A DNA stretch of 48,628 nt from Pseudomonas sp. AKS31 (GCF_023634765.1 NZ_JAMLFX010000010.1:106216-154843); one strand, 5' to 3'; numbered from the stretch's first letter, positions 17,300-25,672 are shown. Numbers and translations: made by a program. The notes: generated by a model not told the origin, from the letters alone.

Positions 17300-17508
17300 C
17301 CCTCACCCCAGCCCTCTCCCGGAGGGAGAGGGGGCCGACCGAGTTGTCTGAAGAGGTACGTCGACCTGAAAGACCGTGTCGATTGTGAGATTGGACGCAA
17401 CGCCTTTCTCTCGATTATGGATTCGGTAAAGCAGTCGCAGGTCGGCGTACATCTCAAGCATCCCCCAATCAGTCCCCTCTCCCTTTGGGAGAGGGTTAGG
17501 GTGAGGGG
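17300..17508. mobile_element. MITE-like element, copy 1 (209 bp)
   Basis: The terminal inverted repeats are CCCTCACCC, a variable YAR, then CCCTCTCCC. The left end has CAG and the right end (complement) TAA. Each end continues into its own small palindrome (CCCTCTCCC with GGGAGAGGG). The interior contains GATTATGGATTCGGTAAAGC and CAGGTCGGCGTA, also found in copy 2 at 24209-24383 in the opposite orientation. Copy 1 carries about 34 extra bases near 17382-17415 including a short CGATT duplication. There is no coding capacity. It stops three bases after the piuB stop codon. No target duplication is clear. Confidence 0.75.
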
Positions 17509-17511
17509 CTT

Positions 17512-20070
17512 TTAATAGACGTCGCGACGATAGCGGCCCTGTTCAATCAGGCGTTCGACTTCAGCGCTGCCGAGAATGTCGTTAAGCACTTGATCAACGC
17601 CTGACGCCATCCCCTGCAAACTGCCGCAGATGTAAATCACCGCACCGTCCGCCAGCCATTTCTTCAGCTCGTCGGCCGACTCACGCAAGCGATCCTGCAC
17701 ATAAATCTTCTCGGCCTGATCCCGCGAGAACGCCAGGTCCAGCCGCTCCAGATCTCCATTGATCAACCACTCTTCCAGTTCCGCGCGGCAGAGGAAATCG
17801 TGCTGACGATTGCGCTCGCCAAACAGCAACCACTGGCGTTGTTGACCGTCGGCAATCCGCGCCTTGAGCAAGCTGCGCAACCCGGCCAGGCCGGTGCCGT
17901 TGCCCAGCAGAATCATCGGCACGGGTTCGTTCGGCAGGTGGAAGCCACTGTTGCGACGCACGCGCAAACTGATGCTGCCGCCCACGGGCGCGTGCTCGGT
18001 CAGCCAGCCGGAACCGATGCCAAGGGTGCCATCGGCATGTCGTTCCTGACGCACGATCAACTCCAGCACGCCGTCGGCGGCAATCGAGGCGATCGAGTAT
18101 TCGCGCATGGCCAGCGGCACCATCGCGTCGACCAGTGACTGCGCGTGCAGACCGACCAGATTTGCGCGGTGCTCGGGCAATTGCCGCGAGGCCAGTGCGA
18201 CTTCCAGCGGCTCGTCGAGGCCGTTGATTTTTACGTTGGTCTCGCCACGAATGCCGAGGCCGTCGAGGAAATGTTCGATGGCCCACGGGCAATTGCGCGG
18301 CAGGACTTCGACCAGATCACCGGCCAGCCAACTGCTGGTGTTCGGTGCGCTCAGGCCCAACAAGTAAACCGGCGCACCGCTGCTGTCCGGGTTCATCAGT
18401 TCGCGGCGTGTCAGCGTCCAGTTGTCGTAGCTCGGCGCTTGCCAGGTGTCGACCGGGGCTTGGCCGGTGAGCAGGCCGAGTTGGGTTTGCCAGTGGCGCA
18501 GGGCGTAGGGATCGCCGCTGTCGACCTCCACCGGCGCGAACAGCGTCTTGCCACCGTGCTCGCTCAACCATTGATGCAAGCGCTTGGCGAAACCACAGAA
18601 GTGCTGATATTGACGATCGCCGAGGCCGAGTATCGAGTAATTCAGGCTGTCGAGGGTTGCAGCCCTGGACAGCACTTTGCGTTCGAACCCACGCGCGCTG
18701 TCCGGCGCTTCGCCGTCGCCAAATGTGCTGACCACAAACAGTGCGTTGTTCGATTCACGCAGATCCTGTTCGCTGAGATTTGCCAGCGGCTGCACTTTCA
18801 CCGGCAGTCCGGCGGCCTGCAATTGCCCGGCGGTCTGCCATGCCAGTTGCTCGGCGAAACCGCTCTGGCTGGCAAAACCGATCAGCCAGGCCGAGGCATC
18901 GCCGCCCGGTTGTTCGAGTCCTTTGCGCGCATCCTTGATTTGCTTTTTCTTGCGCCGACGGTCGAGGTACAGCAGCCAGCCGGTGATGAAAAACAGCGGC
19001 ATGCACACCGCCGCGACGGTGATGATGATCCGCCCGACCAGACCGAAATAGCTGCCGACGTGCAGCGCATAAATGCTGGTCAGCAGTTGCGCCTTGAAGC
19101 TCTTGTCGGCGTAACGGTCGACGCGTTTGACGATGCCGGTGGCCGGGTCGAGGGTGATCTGGTTCAGCGCGCGATCATGCGGCGAGCTGTCGAGCAGGTA
19201 GAACACGGTCGCCGGTTGGCCCGCGACGGCCGGCATACGGATGTTGTAGGCGGCCAGACCCGGGCCGGCGGCGCTGTAGATGCTGCTCCACATCGCTGCG
19301 TAATCGGCGGTCGGTGCCGGGCCTTCCGGCGCCGGCCCGCGACCACCGCGCACGCGCTCGTTTTGCGGTGCGTCGGAGAGCAATTTGGTCAGGCCTTTGT
19401 TGTACCATTCGTACGACCACGACAACCCGGTCAGTGCCAGCAACAGATAGACCAGCAGGCACCAGGTGCCCGCCACCGAGTGCAGATCCCAGTTGAAGGC
19501 GCGGCCCTTTTTCTTCCAGTCCAACGTCAGCCATACGCGCCAGCTGTGCCACTGACGTGGCCAGCGCAGGTACAGACCGGAGAGGCAGAAGAACAGCAGG
19601 ATCAGCGTACAGGCACCGGTGATGTTGCGGCCGGTGTCGCCCATGGCGAGGAAACGGTGCAGTTGCAGCATCAGGCCGAAGAAATCCTGGCCGACCGCAT
19701 CGCCCATGAACTTGGCGGTGTACGGATCGAAGTAGCGCATCTCTCCGCGCCGCTCACCTTTTGGCGGGGTGAAGAACACCTTGGCCGCGTGGCCGCTGTC
19801 GGTTTCGACCCAGAGCATCGAGACTCTTTTCCCCGACGCGGCTTCGATGCGCTCAACCAGCTCGACGGGCGGCAGCGCGCCGGCCACCTGCTTCTCCACT
19901 TGCAGGACGGAGGGATTCAGCGCTCGCAGGATCTCGTCCTGAAACGAATAGGTCGCGCCGGTGATGCCCATCAACGCCAGCACCAGGCCTGCGGTGATGC
20001 CAAAAAACCAGTGCAACTGGAACAGGGTTTTCTTCAACACGTCACTCGCCGTCCGTTCGGAAATTGTCAT
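17512..20070 (-). CDS. piuB: PepSY-TM / flavodoxin / FNR-type reductase (PiuB-like)
   Basis: A large inner-membrane oxidoreductase, probably reducing ferric siderophore or periplasmic iron with cytoplasmic NAD(P)H. Residues about 14-385 form a PepSY-associated membrane region with four helices and conserved His (FQLHWFFGI, MLQLHRFLAM, WDLHSVAGTW, YALHVGSYFG). About 410-550 is flavodoxin-like (FVVSTFGDGEAPDSA, SILGLGDRQYQHFC). About 600-852 is a sulfite-reductase/FNR-type FAD and NAD module (REYSIAS, LLGNGTGLAG, YICGSLQGMA). A frame reaching 20136 begins inside the piuA terminator stem, so I chose 20070 (MTISERTA); ATG at 20082 is an alternative. Synteny matches P. aeruginosa PA4513-PA4516. 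The gene is intact. Confidence 0.9.
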   Translation of the reverse strand: MTISERTASDVLKKTLFQLHWFFGITAGLVLALMGITGATYSFQDEILRALNPSVLQVEKQVAGALPPVELVERIEAASGKRVSMLWVETDSGHAAKVFFTPPKGERRGEMRYFDPYTAKFMGDAVGQDFFGLMLQLHRFLAMGDTGRNITGACTLILLFFCLSGLYLRWPRQWHSWRVWLTLDWKKKGRAFNWDLHSVAGTWCLLVYLLLALTGLSWSYEWYNKGLTKLLSDAPQNERVRGGRGPAPEGPAPTADYAAMWSSIYSAAGPGLAAYNIRMPAVAGQPATVFYLLDSSPHDRALNQITLDPATGIVKRVDRYADKSFKAQLLTSIYALHVGSYFGLVGRIIITVAAVCMPLFFITGWLLYLDRRRKKKQIKDARKGLEQPGGDASAWLIGFASQSGFAEQLAWQTAGQLQAAGLPVKVQPLANLSEQDLRESNNALFVVSTFGDGEAPDSARGFERKVLSRAATLDSLNYSILGLGDRQYQHFCGFAKRLHQWLSEHGGKTLFAPVEVDSGDPYALRHWQTQLGLLTGQAPVDTWQAPSYDNWTLTRRELMNPDSSGAPVYLLGLSAPNTSSWLAGDLVEVLPRNCPWAIEHFLDGLGIRGETNVKINGLDEPLEVALASRQLPEHRANLVGLHAQSLVDAMVPLAMREYSIASIAADGVLELIVRQERHADGTLGIGSGWLTEHAPVGGSISLRVRRNSGFHLPNEPVPMILLGNGTGLAGLRSLLKARIADGQQRQWLLFGERNRQHDFLCRAELEEWLINGDLERLDLAFSRDQAEKIYVQDRLRESADELKKWLADGAVIYICGSLQGMASGVDQVLNDILGSAEVERLIEQGRYRRDVY

Positions 20071-20125
20071 CACGGCGCGCATTATGCCGTGGGTTATCGA
20101 GAAGCGTTCTTTCTTACGCACAAAA

Positions 20126-20151
20126 GCCCCGTTCAATTGAATGAACGGGGC
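20126..20151 (-). terminator. Rho-independent terminator of piuA
   Basis: A perfect 10-bp stem, GCCCCGTTCA with TGAACGGGGC, around a six-base loop, followed on the minus strand by TTTTGTG. It separates piuA from piuB, so piuB probably has its own promoter or depends on read-through. Confidence 0.85.
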
Positions 20152-20171
20152 CGGATCTGGTTAGCAGATCT

Positions 20172-20251
20172 CCTGTGGGAGCTAGCTTGCTAGCGAATGC
20201 GATCTGTCAGTTGACTGATACACCGCTTTCGCTAGCAGGCTAGCTCCCACA
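20172..20251. repeat. REP variant pair with GCTAGC arms
   Basis: Arms TGTGGGAGCTAGCTTGCTAGCG and CGCTAGCAGGCTAGCTCCCACA. It has the architecture of the other REPs, but GAGC/CTCGC is replaced by GCTAGC palindromes in both arms, so the change is compensated and structure-preserving. It lies just after the piuA stop. Confidence 0.85.
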
Positions 20252-20264
20252 TTTACAGCGTTGT

Positions 20265-22583
20265 TTAGAAGTGGAAATTGGTGCTCAACAGTGCCGTACG
20301 GCCCGCCGCCTGGTTGGCGAAGTGGGTCGAAAAGGCTTTGTCGTAGTAGGTTTCGTTGGTCAGGTTCTGCACGTTGAGTTGCAGGTCGACGTTCTTGGTC
20401 AGCTTGTACGCGGCCATTGCGTCGTAGCGAACATACGAATCGACCATGGTGGTGTTGGCCACGCTGCCGTACACGTCGTCGACGTAGAACGCACCGCCAC
20501 CGATCGTCAGCTTCGGCGTGACCTGGTAAGTGGTCCACAGGCTGGCGCTGTTTTTCGGCGTGTTCGGCAGTTCGTTGCCATCGTTGGCCCTGCCCATCGG
20601 ACCGCCGTCGACCTGTTCACTGTCCATGAAGGCGTAACCGGCGAACACTTGCCACTTGTCGGTGATCTTGCCGCTGGCCGACAGTTCGACACCTTGCACG
20701 CGGGTCTTGCCGGCGTTTTCGTACGACGTGGTGTCGACTTGCACACGGGCGTTTTCTTTCTCGGTGCGGAAGACGTCAGCGGTCAGCGACAGGCGGTCGT
20801 TGAGCAGGTCCCACTTGGTGCCGATTTCATAGTTCTTGGTGGTTTCCGGCTCCATGTCGCTGCTCAGCAGGTTGCCGCTGCGATCCGGGGTGCCGCCCAA
20901 CGGGTTGCCTTCCTGACCTTCGCCCAGGGTGTTGCCCGGTGGCGTGGCGGAGGTGGCATAAGAGGCGTAGATGCTGCCGTTTTCCGCAGGCTTGTAGACG
21001 ACGCCGAACTGACCGGTGACGAATTCGCTGGTGTCATCGCCCTTGGACGTGGTGCGGCCAGCGGCGTTGTAGGTTTTGTAGTCAGTGTCGAAGTGGTCGT
21101 AGCGCAGGCCCATGTTCACCAGCCACTGCTCGGACAGCTCCAGGGTATCGAACACATACAGCGCGTAGGTGTTGGCCTGGGTGTCGGTGCCGGCGTAGTT
21201 GCGCGAGATTGCGCCGTTCCACGGATCGTTCGGGTTCGGGTTCGACAGCGAGGTGCAGTTATAGCCACTCGAAGCGCCGATCATCGACGGCGTGCAGTTG
21301 TTGCTCGCGTTGCCCGGTGTGCGCGGCGTGGTGTCGGTGTTGACGTTGTACGAAGACTTCTGGCTTTCCTCGCGGGTGTATTCCACGCCGGTGGAGAAGC
21401 TGTTCTTGAAGCCGGCGACGTAGAAATTGCCGAACAGATCAGTCTGGTTGGTGGTGGTCTCGGTGTTGCTTACCCGAGTATTGGCCCGGCGCCAGAGGCT
21501 GCCATTGTTGACGTTGCCCTTGCTGTCGTCCGGCTGGGTCAGGATGTAGTCCTGCATGCTGGTGCCGTGACGCAGGGTGTTCTTGATCGTCAGCGAATCG
21601 CTCAGGTCATGCTCGATGGCGAAGGTCGCGGTGTCGGTGCGGCCCTTGCGGAAGTCGCGATCCAGACCGTAGAAATTGCTGTGGTCACCGCCGGCGTACG
21701 GCTTGTCCGGATTGGACTTGGTGCGCGCAGCCGAACCGCCAGTCGGGATGGTGTAAGGGATGCCCGAATCCGGGGTGTCGTTGCTTTCGAGGTGGTAGTA
21801 GTCGAGGTTGACGCGGGTGTCGGTGCCCAGGCCAAACGCCAGGGACGGGGCGATACCCCAACGGTCGTAATCGACTTTGTCGCGACCGGCAACGTTGCTC
21901 TCGTGGCTCATCAGGTTCAGACGGCCAGCGGCGGTGTCGCTGAACTGGTAGTTGCCGTCGAGGGTGTAGCGCTGGGTCTGGTCGGAGCCCCAGGTGAAGC
22001 CGCCGTCGAACGAGTTGCCCAGATGCGCTTTCTTGCTCACCAGGTTGATGCTGCCGCCTGCCGCGCCACGACCGCCGATGGCGGAGTTCGGGCCTTTGCT
22101 GACTTCAATGTTTTCCACGGCGAAGATTTCGCGGCTTTGCGAACCGGTGTCGCGCACGCCGTCGAGGTAGGTGTCGCCCTGGGCGTCGAAACCGCGAATG
22201 AACGGGCGATCGCCCTGTGGGTTGCCACCTTCACCGGCGCCGAAGGTGATGCCCGGCACGGTGCGCAGCGCGTCCTGCATGTTCAGGGCGCCGGTGTCTT
22301 TGAGCACTTGTTGCGGAATGACGGTGACCGAGCGCGGTGTATCGACCAGCGGTGCAGTGTACTTGGGCGAGGAGGCTTTTTCGACCTGGTAGGACGTCGA
22401 ATCCTGCGCTTCGCCGGTGATGGCGGTGGCGTCCAGGGCGATGGCATTGCCGGCGGCTTTGCTGTCGGTTTTTTCAGCGGCGAACACCATCTGGCCAGCG
22501 GAGCCGGCGGTGATTGCCACACCGATTGCAGAGGCGAGCAGACGTGGTGAACTGACCGGTAATTGTGCGTGTTGACGTGCCAT
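20265..22583 (-). CDS. piuA: TonB-dependent siderophore receptor (PiuA/Fiu-like)
   Basis: An outer-membrane gated receptor for ferric, probably catecholate-type, siderophores; PiuA of P. aeruginosa also takes up siderophore-cephalosporins (established knowledge). The 772 residues start with a signal peptide ending near FAAEK. A plug domain follows (TPRSVTVIPQQVLKD, RGFDAQGDTYLDGVRD, IEVSKGPNSAIGGRGAAGG, about 70-185), then a 22-strand-type barrel ending in the terminal phenylalanine (STNFHF). A cysteine pair lies in a long extracellular loop (NNCTPS and YNCTSL). The start at 22583 is preceded by GGGGAGGGG. A Fur-like sequence lies upstream, and piuC is divergent. Confidence 0.95.
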   Translation of the reverse strand: MARQHAQLPVSSPRLLASAIGVAITAGSAGQMVFAAEKTDSKAAGNAIALDATAITGEAQDSTSYQVEKASSPKYTAPLVDTPRSVTVIPQQVLKDTGALNMQDALRTVPGITFGAGEGGNPQGDRPFIRGFDAQGDTYLDGVRDTGSQSREIFAVENIEVSKGPNSAIGGRGAAGGSINLVSKKAHLGNSFDGGFTWGSDQTQRYTLDGNYQFSDTAAGRLNLMSHESNVAGRDKVDYDRWGIAPSLAFGLGTDTRVNLDYYHLESNDTPDSGIPYTIPTGGSAARTKSNPDKPYAGGDHSNFYGLDRDFRKGRTDTATFAIEHDLSDSLTIKNTLRHGTSMQDYILTQPDDSKGNVNNGSLWRRANTRVSNTETTTNQTDLFGNFYVAGFKNSFSTGVEYTREESQKSSYNVNTDTTPRTPGNASNNCTPSMIGASSGYNCTSLSNPNPNDPWNGAISRNYAGTDTQANTYALYVFDTLELSEQWLVNMGLRYDHFDTDYKTYNAAGRTTSKGDDTSEFVTGQFGVVYKPAENGSIYASYATSATPPGNTLGEGQEGNPLGGTPDRSGNLLSSDMEPETTKNYEIGTKWDLLNDRLSLTADVFRTEKENARVQVDTTSYENAGKTRVQGVELSASGKITDKWQVFAGYAFMDSEQVDGGPMGRANDGNELPNTPKNSASLWTTYQVTPKLTIGGGAFYVDDVYGSVANTTMVDSYVRYDAMAAYKLTKNVDLQLNVQNLTNETYYDKAFSTHFANQAAGRTALLSTNFHF

Positions 22584-22630
22584 TTTTATTCCCCTCCCCA
22601 AGGATTTGAGGCGGCGGAATATAGGGTAAA

Positions 22631-22668
22631 CAGGTATTCGTATCAATTGCGAAATATTGTTATTCGCA
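22631..22668. promoter_or_regulatory. Fur-like operator region of piuA
   Basis: Read on the minus strand this contains GCGAATAACAATATTTCGC followed by AATTGATACGAATACC. It is AT-rich and partly palindromic, resembling Pseudomonas Fur boxes, and is about 50-85 bases before the piuA start. The match to the 19-bp consensus is imperfect. Confidence 0.5.
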
Positions 22669-22741
22669 CTGAATTTACATTCTTTACAATTTAACCTTAC
22701 GGTTTTTGCCAGTTCATTCGTCTCTCGGGTTTTACACGGTC

Positions 22742-22760
22742 AATAAGAATCAATACCATT
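22742..22760 (+). promoter_or_regulatory. Possible Fur box before piuC
   Basis: AATAAGAATCAATACCATT is an AT-rich, partly symmetric sequence resembling a Fur site, 31 bases before the piuC start. Iron control of piuC is expected from the family; this particular site is a guess. Confidence 0.4.
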
Positions 22761-22790
22761 GCCGCCTCTTTGCCATCAGGTGACATCGCC

Positions 22791-23471
22791 ATGCTGCTGC
22801 ACATTCCCGGACTGTTCGCGAAAGACGAAGTGCAGCGTATCCGCGAGGCGCTGGAGCAGGCCGATTGGGCTGATGGCAAGATCACCGCCGGCTTTCAATC
22901 AGCCAAGGCGAAGCACAATCTGCAATTGCCCGAAGGGCATCCGCTGGCCAAGGAAATCGGCGCGGCGATGCTGGAGCGGTTGTGGAAAAATCCGCTGTTC
23001 ATGTCCGCCGCGCTGCCGCACAAAGTCTTCCCGCCGTTAGTGAACTGTTACACGGCCGGCGGCAGTTTCGATTTCCACATCGACAACGCAGTACGCCAGC
23101 CCAAGGGCAGCATCGAACGGGTGCGCACCGATCTGTCGGCGACGCTGTTCTTCAGCGAGCCTGAGGATTACGAAGGCGGCGAGCTGGAAATCCAGGACAC
23201 CTTCGGCACGCAACGGGTGAAGTTGCCGGCCGGCGACATGGTGTTGTACCCCGGCACCAGCCTGCACAAGGTCAACGCGGTCACTCGTGGCGCGCGCTAT
23301 GCGTCGTTTTTCTGGACGCAAAGCCTGGTGCGGGAAGATAGCCAGCGGGCGTTGCTGTTCGAGATGGACGGTGCGATTCAGCAACTGACTCAAGACCTGC
23401 CTGATCACCCGTCACTGATTCGCCTCACCGGCACGTATCACAACTTGCTGCGGCGCTGGGTCGAGGTATGA
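22791..23471 (+). CDS. piuC: Fe(II)/2-oxoglutarate dioxygenase PiuC (PKHD-type hydroxylase)
   Basis: A cytoplasmic dioxygenase of the PKHD/YbiX family, linked to iron-siderophore uptake; its substrate is not established. The 226 residues equal the length I recall for P. aeruginosa PiuC. The iron triad is H96 and D98 (FDFHIDNA) with H159 (TSLHKVNAV), and R169 (GARYASFFW) should bind 2-oxoglutarate. The ATG at 22791 has AGGTGA seven bases upstream; a TTG in the same frame at 22770 would add seven residues. It is divergent from piuA and overlaps the following Sel1 gene by four bases. Confidence 0.95.
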   Translation: MLLHIPGLFAKDEVQRIREALEQADWADGKITAGFQSAKAKHNLQLPEGHPLAKEIGAAMLERLWKNPLFMSAALPHKVFPPLVNCYTAGGSFDFHIDNAVRQPKGSIERVRTDLSATLFFSEPEDYEGGELEIQDTFGTQRVKLPAGDMVLYPGTSLHKVNAVTRGARYASFFWTQSLVREDSQRALLFEMDGAIQQLTQDLPDHPSLIRLTGTYHNLLRRWVEV

Positions 23472-24208
23472 GTTTCCAACTGCGTCGCGAGGAAGTCCTC
23501 AGCGGCGAACAACTCAGCGCCATGCTCGGCGAAAGTCCGGCCCGTGCTGCCCAGGCGATTTTGCTGGCGGCGGGCGAGGGCGAAGTTGAAGCGCAGGCGT
23601 TGCTTGGGCAAATCCTGCTGGATGGTCAGGGCATCGCCCAGGATCAAGCGCTGGCGCTGCGCTGGTTTGGCATCGCTGCCGGGCGCGGGCATCTGATGGC
23701 GCGCAACATGCTCGGGCGTTGTCATGAGCATGGTTGGGGTTGCGCGGCGGATGCGGCGATTGCCGCGCGGCATTACCGGATTGCAGCGGAGGCCGGGCTG
23801 GATTGGGCGATGTACAACCTCGCCAATCTGTTGGCGACCGGGCGCGGGGTGGCGGTGGATCATCTGCAGGCGCTGGCGCTGTATCGCCGCGCGGCCGAAT
23901 TGGGCCATGCGAAATCGATGAATCTGCTGGGGCGGTATCTGGAAGAAGGGCAGGTGTGCCCGGCGGATCCTGCTGCGGCGCGCGATTGGTATCGGCGTTC
24001 GGCTGAGGGAGGGGATTTTCGCGGGCAGTTCAGTTTCGCGGCGGTATTGGCGGGTGAAGGGCTGATTGATGAGGCGGTCGATTGGCTTGAGAAAGCCTTG
24101 GCGGGCGGCAATCTGAATTTTCTGCGGGTGGCGAGTCAGACGCTGGCGAGTGCTGTAGATCCGAAGATTCAGGCGTTGGCTGGGCGGTATGCGCTTCGGT
24201 GCCAATAG
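23468..24208 (+). CDS. Sel1-repeat (TPR-like) protein
   Basis: This 246-residue protein is built of Sel1-like helical repeats, recognisable as recurring A.A...LG..L..G.G...D...A..WF..AA..G units: AQALLGQILLDGQGIAQD, ARNMLGRCHEHGWGC, AMYNLANLLATGRGVAVD and SMNLLGRYLEEGQVC, spanning about residues 38-205. No signal peptide is evident. Such repeats usually mediate protein contacts. It overlaps piuC by four bases (ATGA), so the two are translationally coupled, as in P. aeruginosa PA4515-PA4516. A scaffold role for PiuC is conceivable but unproven. Confidence 0.9.
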   Translation: MSFQLRREEVLSGEQLSAMLGESPARAAQAILLAAGEGEVEAQALLGQILLDGQGIAQDQALALRWFGIAAGRGHLMARNMLGRCHEHGWGCAADAAIAARHYRIAAEAGLDWAMYNLANLLATGRGVAVDHLQALALYRRAAELGHAKSMNLLGRYLEEGQVCPADPAAARDWYRRSAEGGDFRGQFSFAAVLAGEGLIDEAVDWLEKALAGGNLNFLRVASQTLASAVDPKIQALAGRYALRCQ

Positions 24209-24383
24209 CCCTCACCCTAACCCTCTCCCAGAGGGAGAGGGGACTGACCGGGGGATATTGAAGAGTTACGCCGACCTGAAAGTGCTTTGCCGAATCCATA
24301 ATCGACACGGTCTCTCCGGTCGGTGAATGACGCTTTACATCTCGGTCGGCTCCCTCTCCTTTGGGAGAGGGCTGGGGTGAGGG
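24209..24383. mobile_element. MITE-like element, copy 2 (175 bp)
   Basis: Ends are CCCTCACCC-TAA-CCCTCTCCC on the left and the complement of CCCTCACCC-CAG-CCCTCTCCC on the right, the reverse of copy 1, so this copy is inverted relative to 17300-17508. The interior shares GCCGAATCCATAATCGA (complement) and GCCGACCTGAAAG with copy 1. It begins one base after the Sel1 gene stop codon and has no coding capacity. Confidence 0.75.
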
Positions 24384-24438
24384 ACCTCGGTCTCAAGTAC
24401 CCCGCAAAACTTCAAGCCGAACGCACAGATACAAAAAA

Positions 24439-24458
24439 GCCCATGACGTGTCATGGGC
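24439..24458. terminator. Bidirectional terminator after speC
   Basis: GCCCATGAC, GT, GTCATGGGC makes a perfect 9-bp stem. It has six A's upstream (T-run on the minus strand for speC) and TTTTTG downstream on the plus strand. It lies 24 bases beyond the speC stop. Confidence 0.9.
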
Positions 24459-24481
24459 TTTTTGCATTACGGCTTCAGCGC

Positions 24482-25645
24482 TTATACGTAAAAAGACTTC
24501 AACGGCGGAAAACCATTGAACTCAACCGCGCTGTAACTGGTGGTGTACGCACCGGTCGACAGCCAGTACAGACGATCACCGATCGCCAGGTTCAGCGGCA
24601 GACCGTACTTGTAGTTCTCGTACATGATGTCGGCGCTGTCGCAGGTCGGGCCGGCGATGACCACTTCTTCCATCTCGCCTTTCTTCTCGGTCCAGATCGG
24701 GAACTTGATCGCTTCGTCCATGGTTTCGATCAGGCCGGAGAACTTGCCCACATCGGTATACACCCAACGCTCGACGGCGGTGCGCGACTTGCGTGCAACC
24801 AGTACCACTTCGCTGACCAGAATGCCGGCGTTGGCGATCAGCGAACGGCCCGGCTCGAGAATGATTTCCGGCAGGTCATCACCGAAGTCTTCTTTCAGGA
24901 AACGGATGATTTCTTCGGCGTAGGTTTCCAGGCTGTTGGTGCGGGTGATGTAGTTGGCCGGGAAGCCACCGCCCATGTTGATCAGCTTCAGGTGGATGCC
25001 GTCTTCTTCTTTCAGACGTTCGAAGATCACTTTGACCTTGGCGATCGCTGCGTCCCAGACGCTGATGTCGCGTTGTTGCGAACCGACGTGGAACGAGATG
25101 CCGTAAGGCACCAGACCGAGGTCGCGAGCGAGAATCAGCAGGTCCATGGCCATGTCGGTCTGGCAGCCGAATTTGCGCGACAGTGGCCAGTCAGCCGTGG
25201 TCGAGCCTTCGGTGAGAATGCGCACATAGACTTTCGAGCCCGGGGCAGCCTTGGCGATGTTGCGCAGGTCGGCTTCGGAGTCGGTGGAGAACAGACGCAC
25301 GCCCTTCTCGTAGAAGTAGCGGATGTCCTTGGATTTCTTGATGGTGTTGCCGTAGCTGATACGGTCCGGGCTGACGCCACGATCCATCACCTTGTCCAGC
25401 TCATAGATAGAGGCGATGTCGAAGCTCGAACCTTTTTCTTTGAGCAGGTCGATGATCTCGACGGCCGGGTTGGCCTTGACCGCGTAGTAGACCTTGGCGA
25501 ATTCGAAACCGGCGCGCAGGTCATCGTAGGCCTGGGCGATCATCGCGGTGTCGATCACCACGAACGGGGTTTCCTGTTTGTCGGCGAACGCTTTCATTTT
25601 GTCGAATGTAGCGCGCGCGAAATAGTCTTCGACCTGGATCGACAT
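24482..25645 (-). CDS. speC: Ornithine decarboxylase (PLP fold-type III)
   Basis: SpeC makes putrescine from ornithine, the first step of polyamine synthesis. The 387 residues equal the length I recall for P. aeruginosa PA4519. The PLP lysine is K57 (YYAVKANP); H186 (FHVGSQ), the glycine loop MGGGFP (224-229), EPGR (264-267), and C335-D336 (GPTCDSAD) at the dimer active site are all present. The eukaryotic-like ODC fold means lysine or diaminopimelate decarboxylase is a possible alternative, but synteny with the piu cluster favours SpeC. The start at 25645 has AGGAG upstream; a longer frame to 25666 is not needed. The long leader is described separately. Confidence 0.93.
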   Translation of the reverse strand: MSIQVEDYFARATFDKMKAFADKQETPFVVIDTAMIAQAYDDLRAGFEFAKVYYAVKANPAVEIIDLLKEKGSSFDIASIYELDKVMDRGVSPDRISYGNTIKKSKDIRYFYEKGVRLFSTDSEADLRNIAKAAPGSKVYVRILTEGSTTADWPLSRKFGCQTDMAMDLLILARDLGLVPYGISFHVGSQQRDISVWDAAIAKVKVIFERLKEEDGIHLKLINMGGGFPANYITRTNSLETYAEEIIRFLKEDFGDDLPEIILEPGRSLIANAGILVSEVVLVARKSRTAVERWVYTDVGKFSGLIETMDEAIKFPIWTEKKGEMEEVVIAGPTCDSADIMYENYKYGLPLNLAIGDRLYWLSTGAYTTSYSAVEFNGFPPLKSFYV

Positions 25646-25672
25646 ACTTGGGACTCCTAGTGGCAAACGTCG

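Noticed and set aside
18145..20193. 682-codon plus-strand open frame opposite piuB
   Set aside because: Antisense of a well-supported flavoreductase; composition is typical of a reverse-frame artefact.
20271..22550. 759-codon plus-strand open frame opposite piuA
   Set aside because: Val/Gly/Asp-rich antisense translation of a TonB receptor; no motifs.
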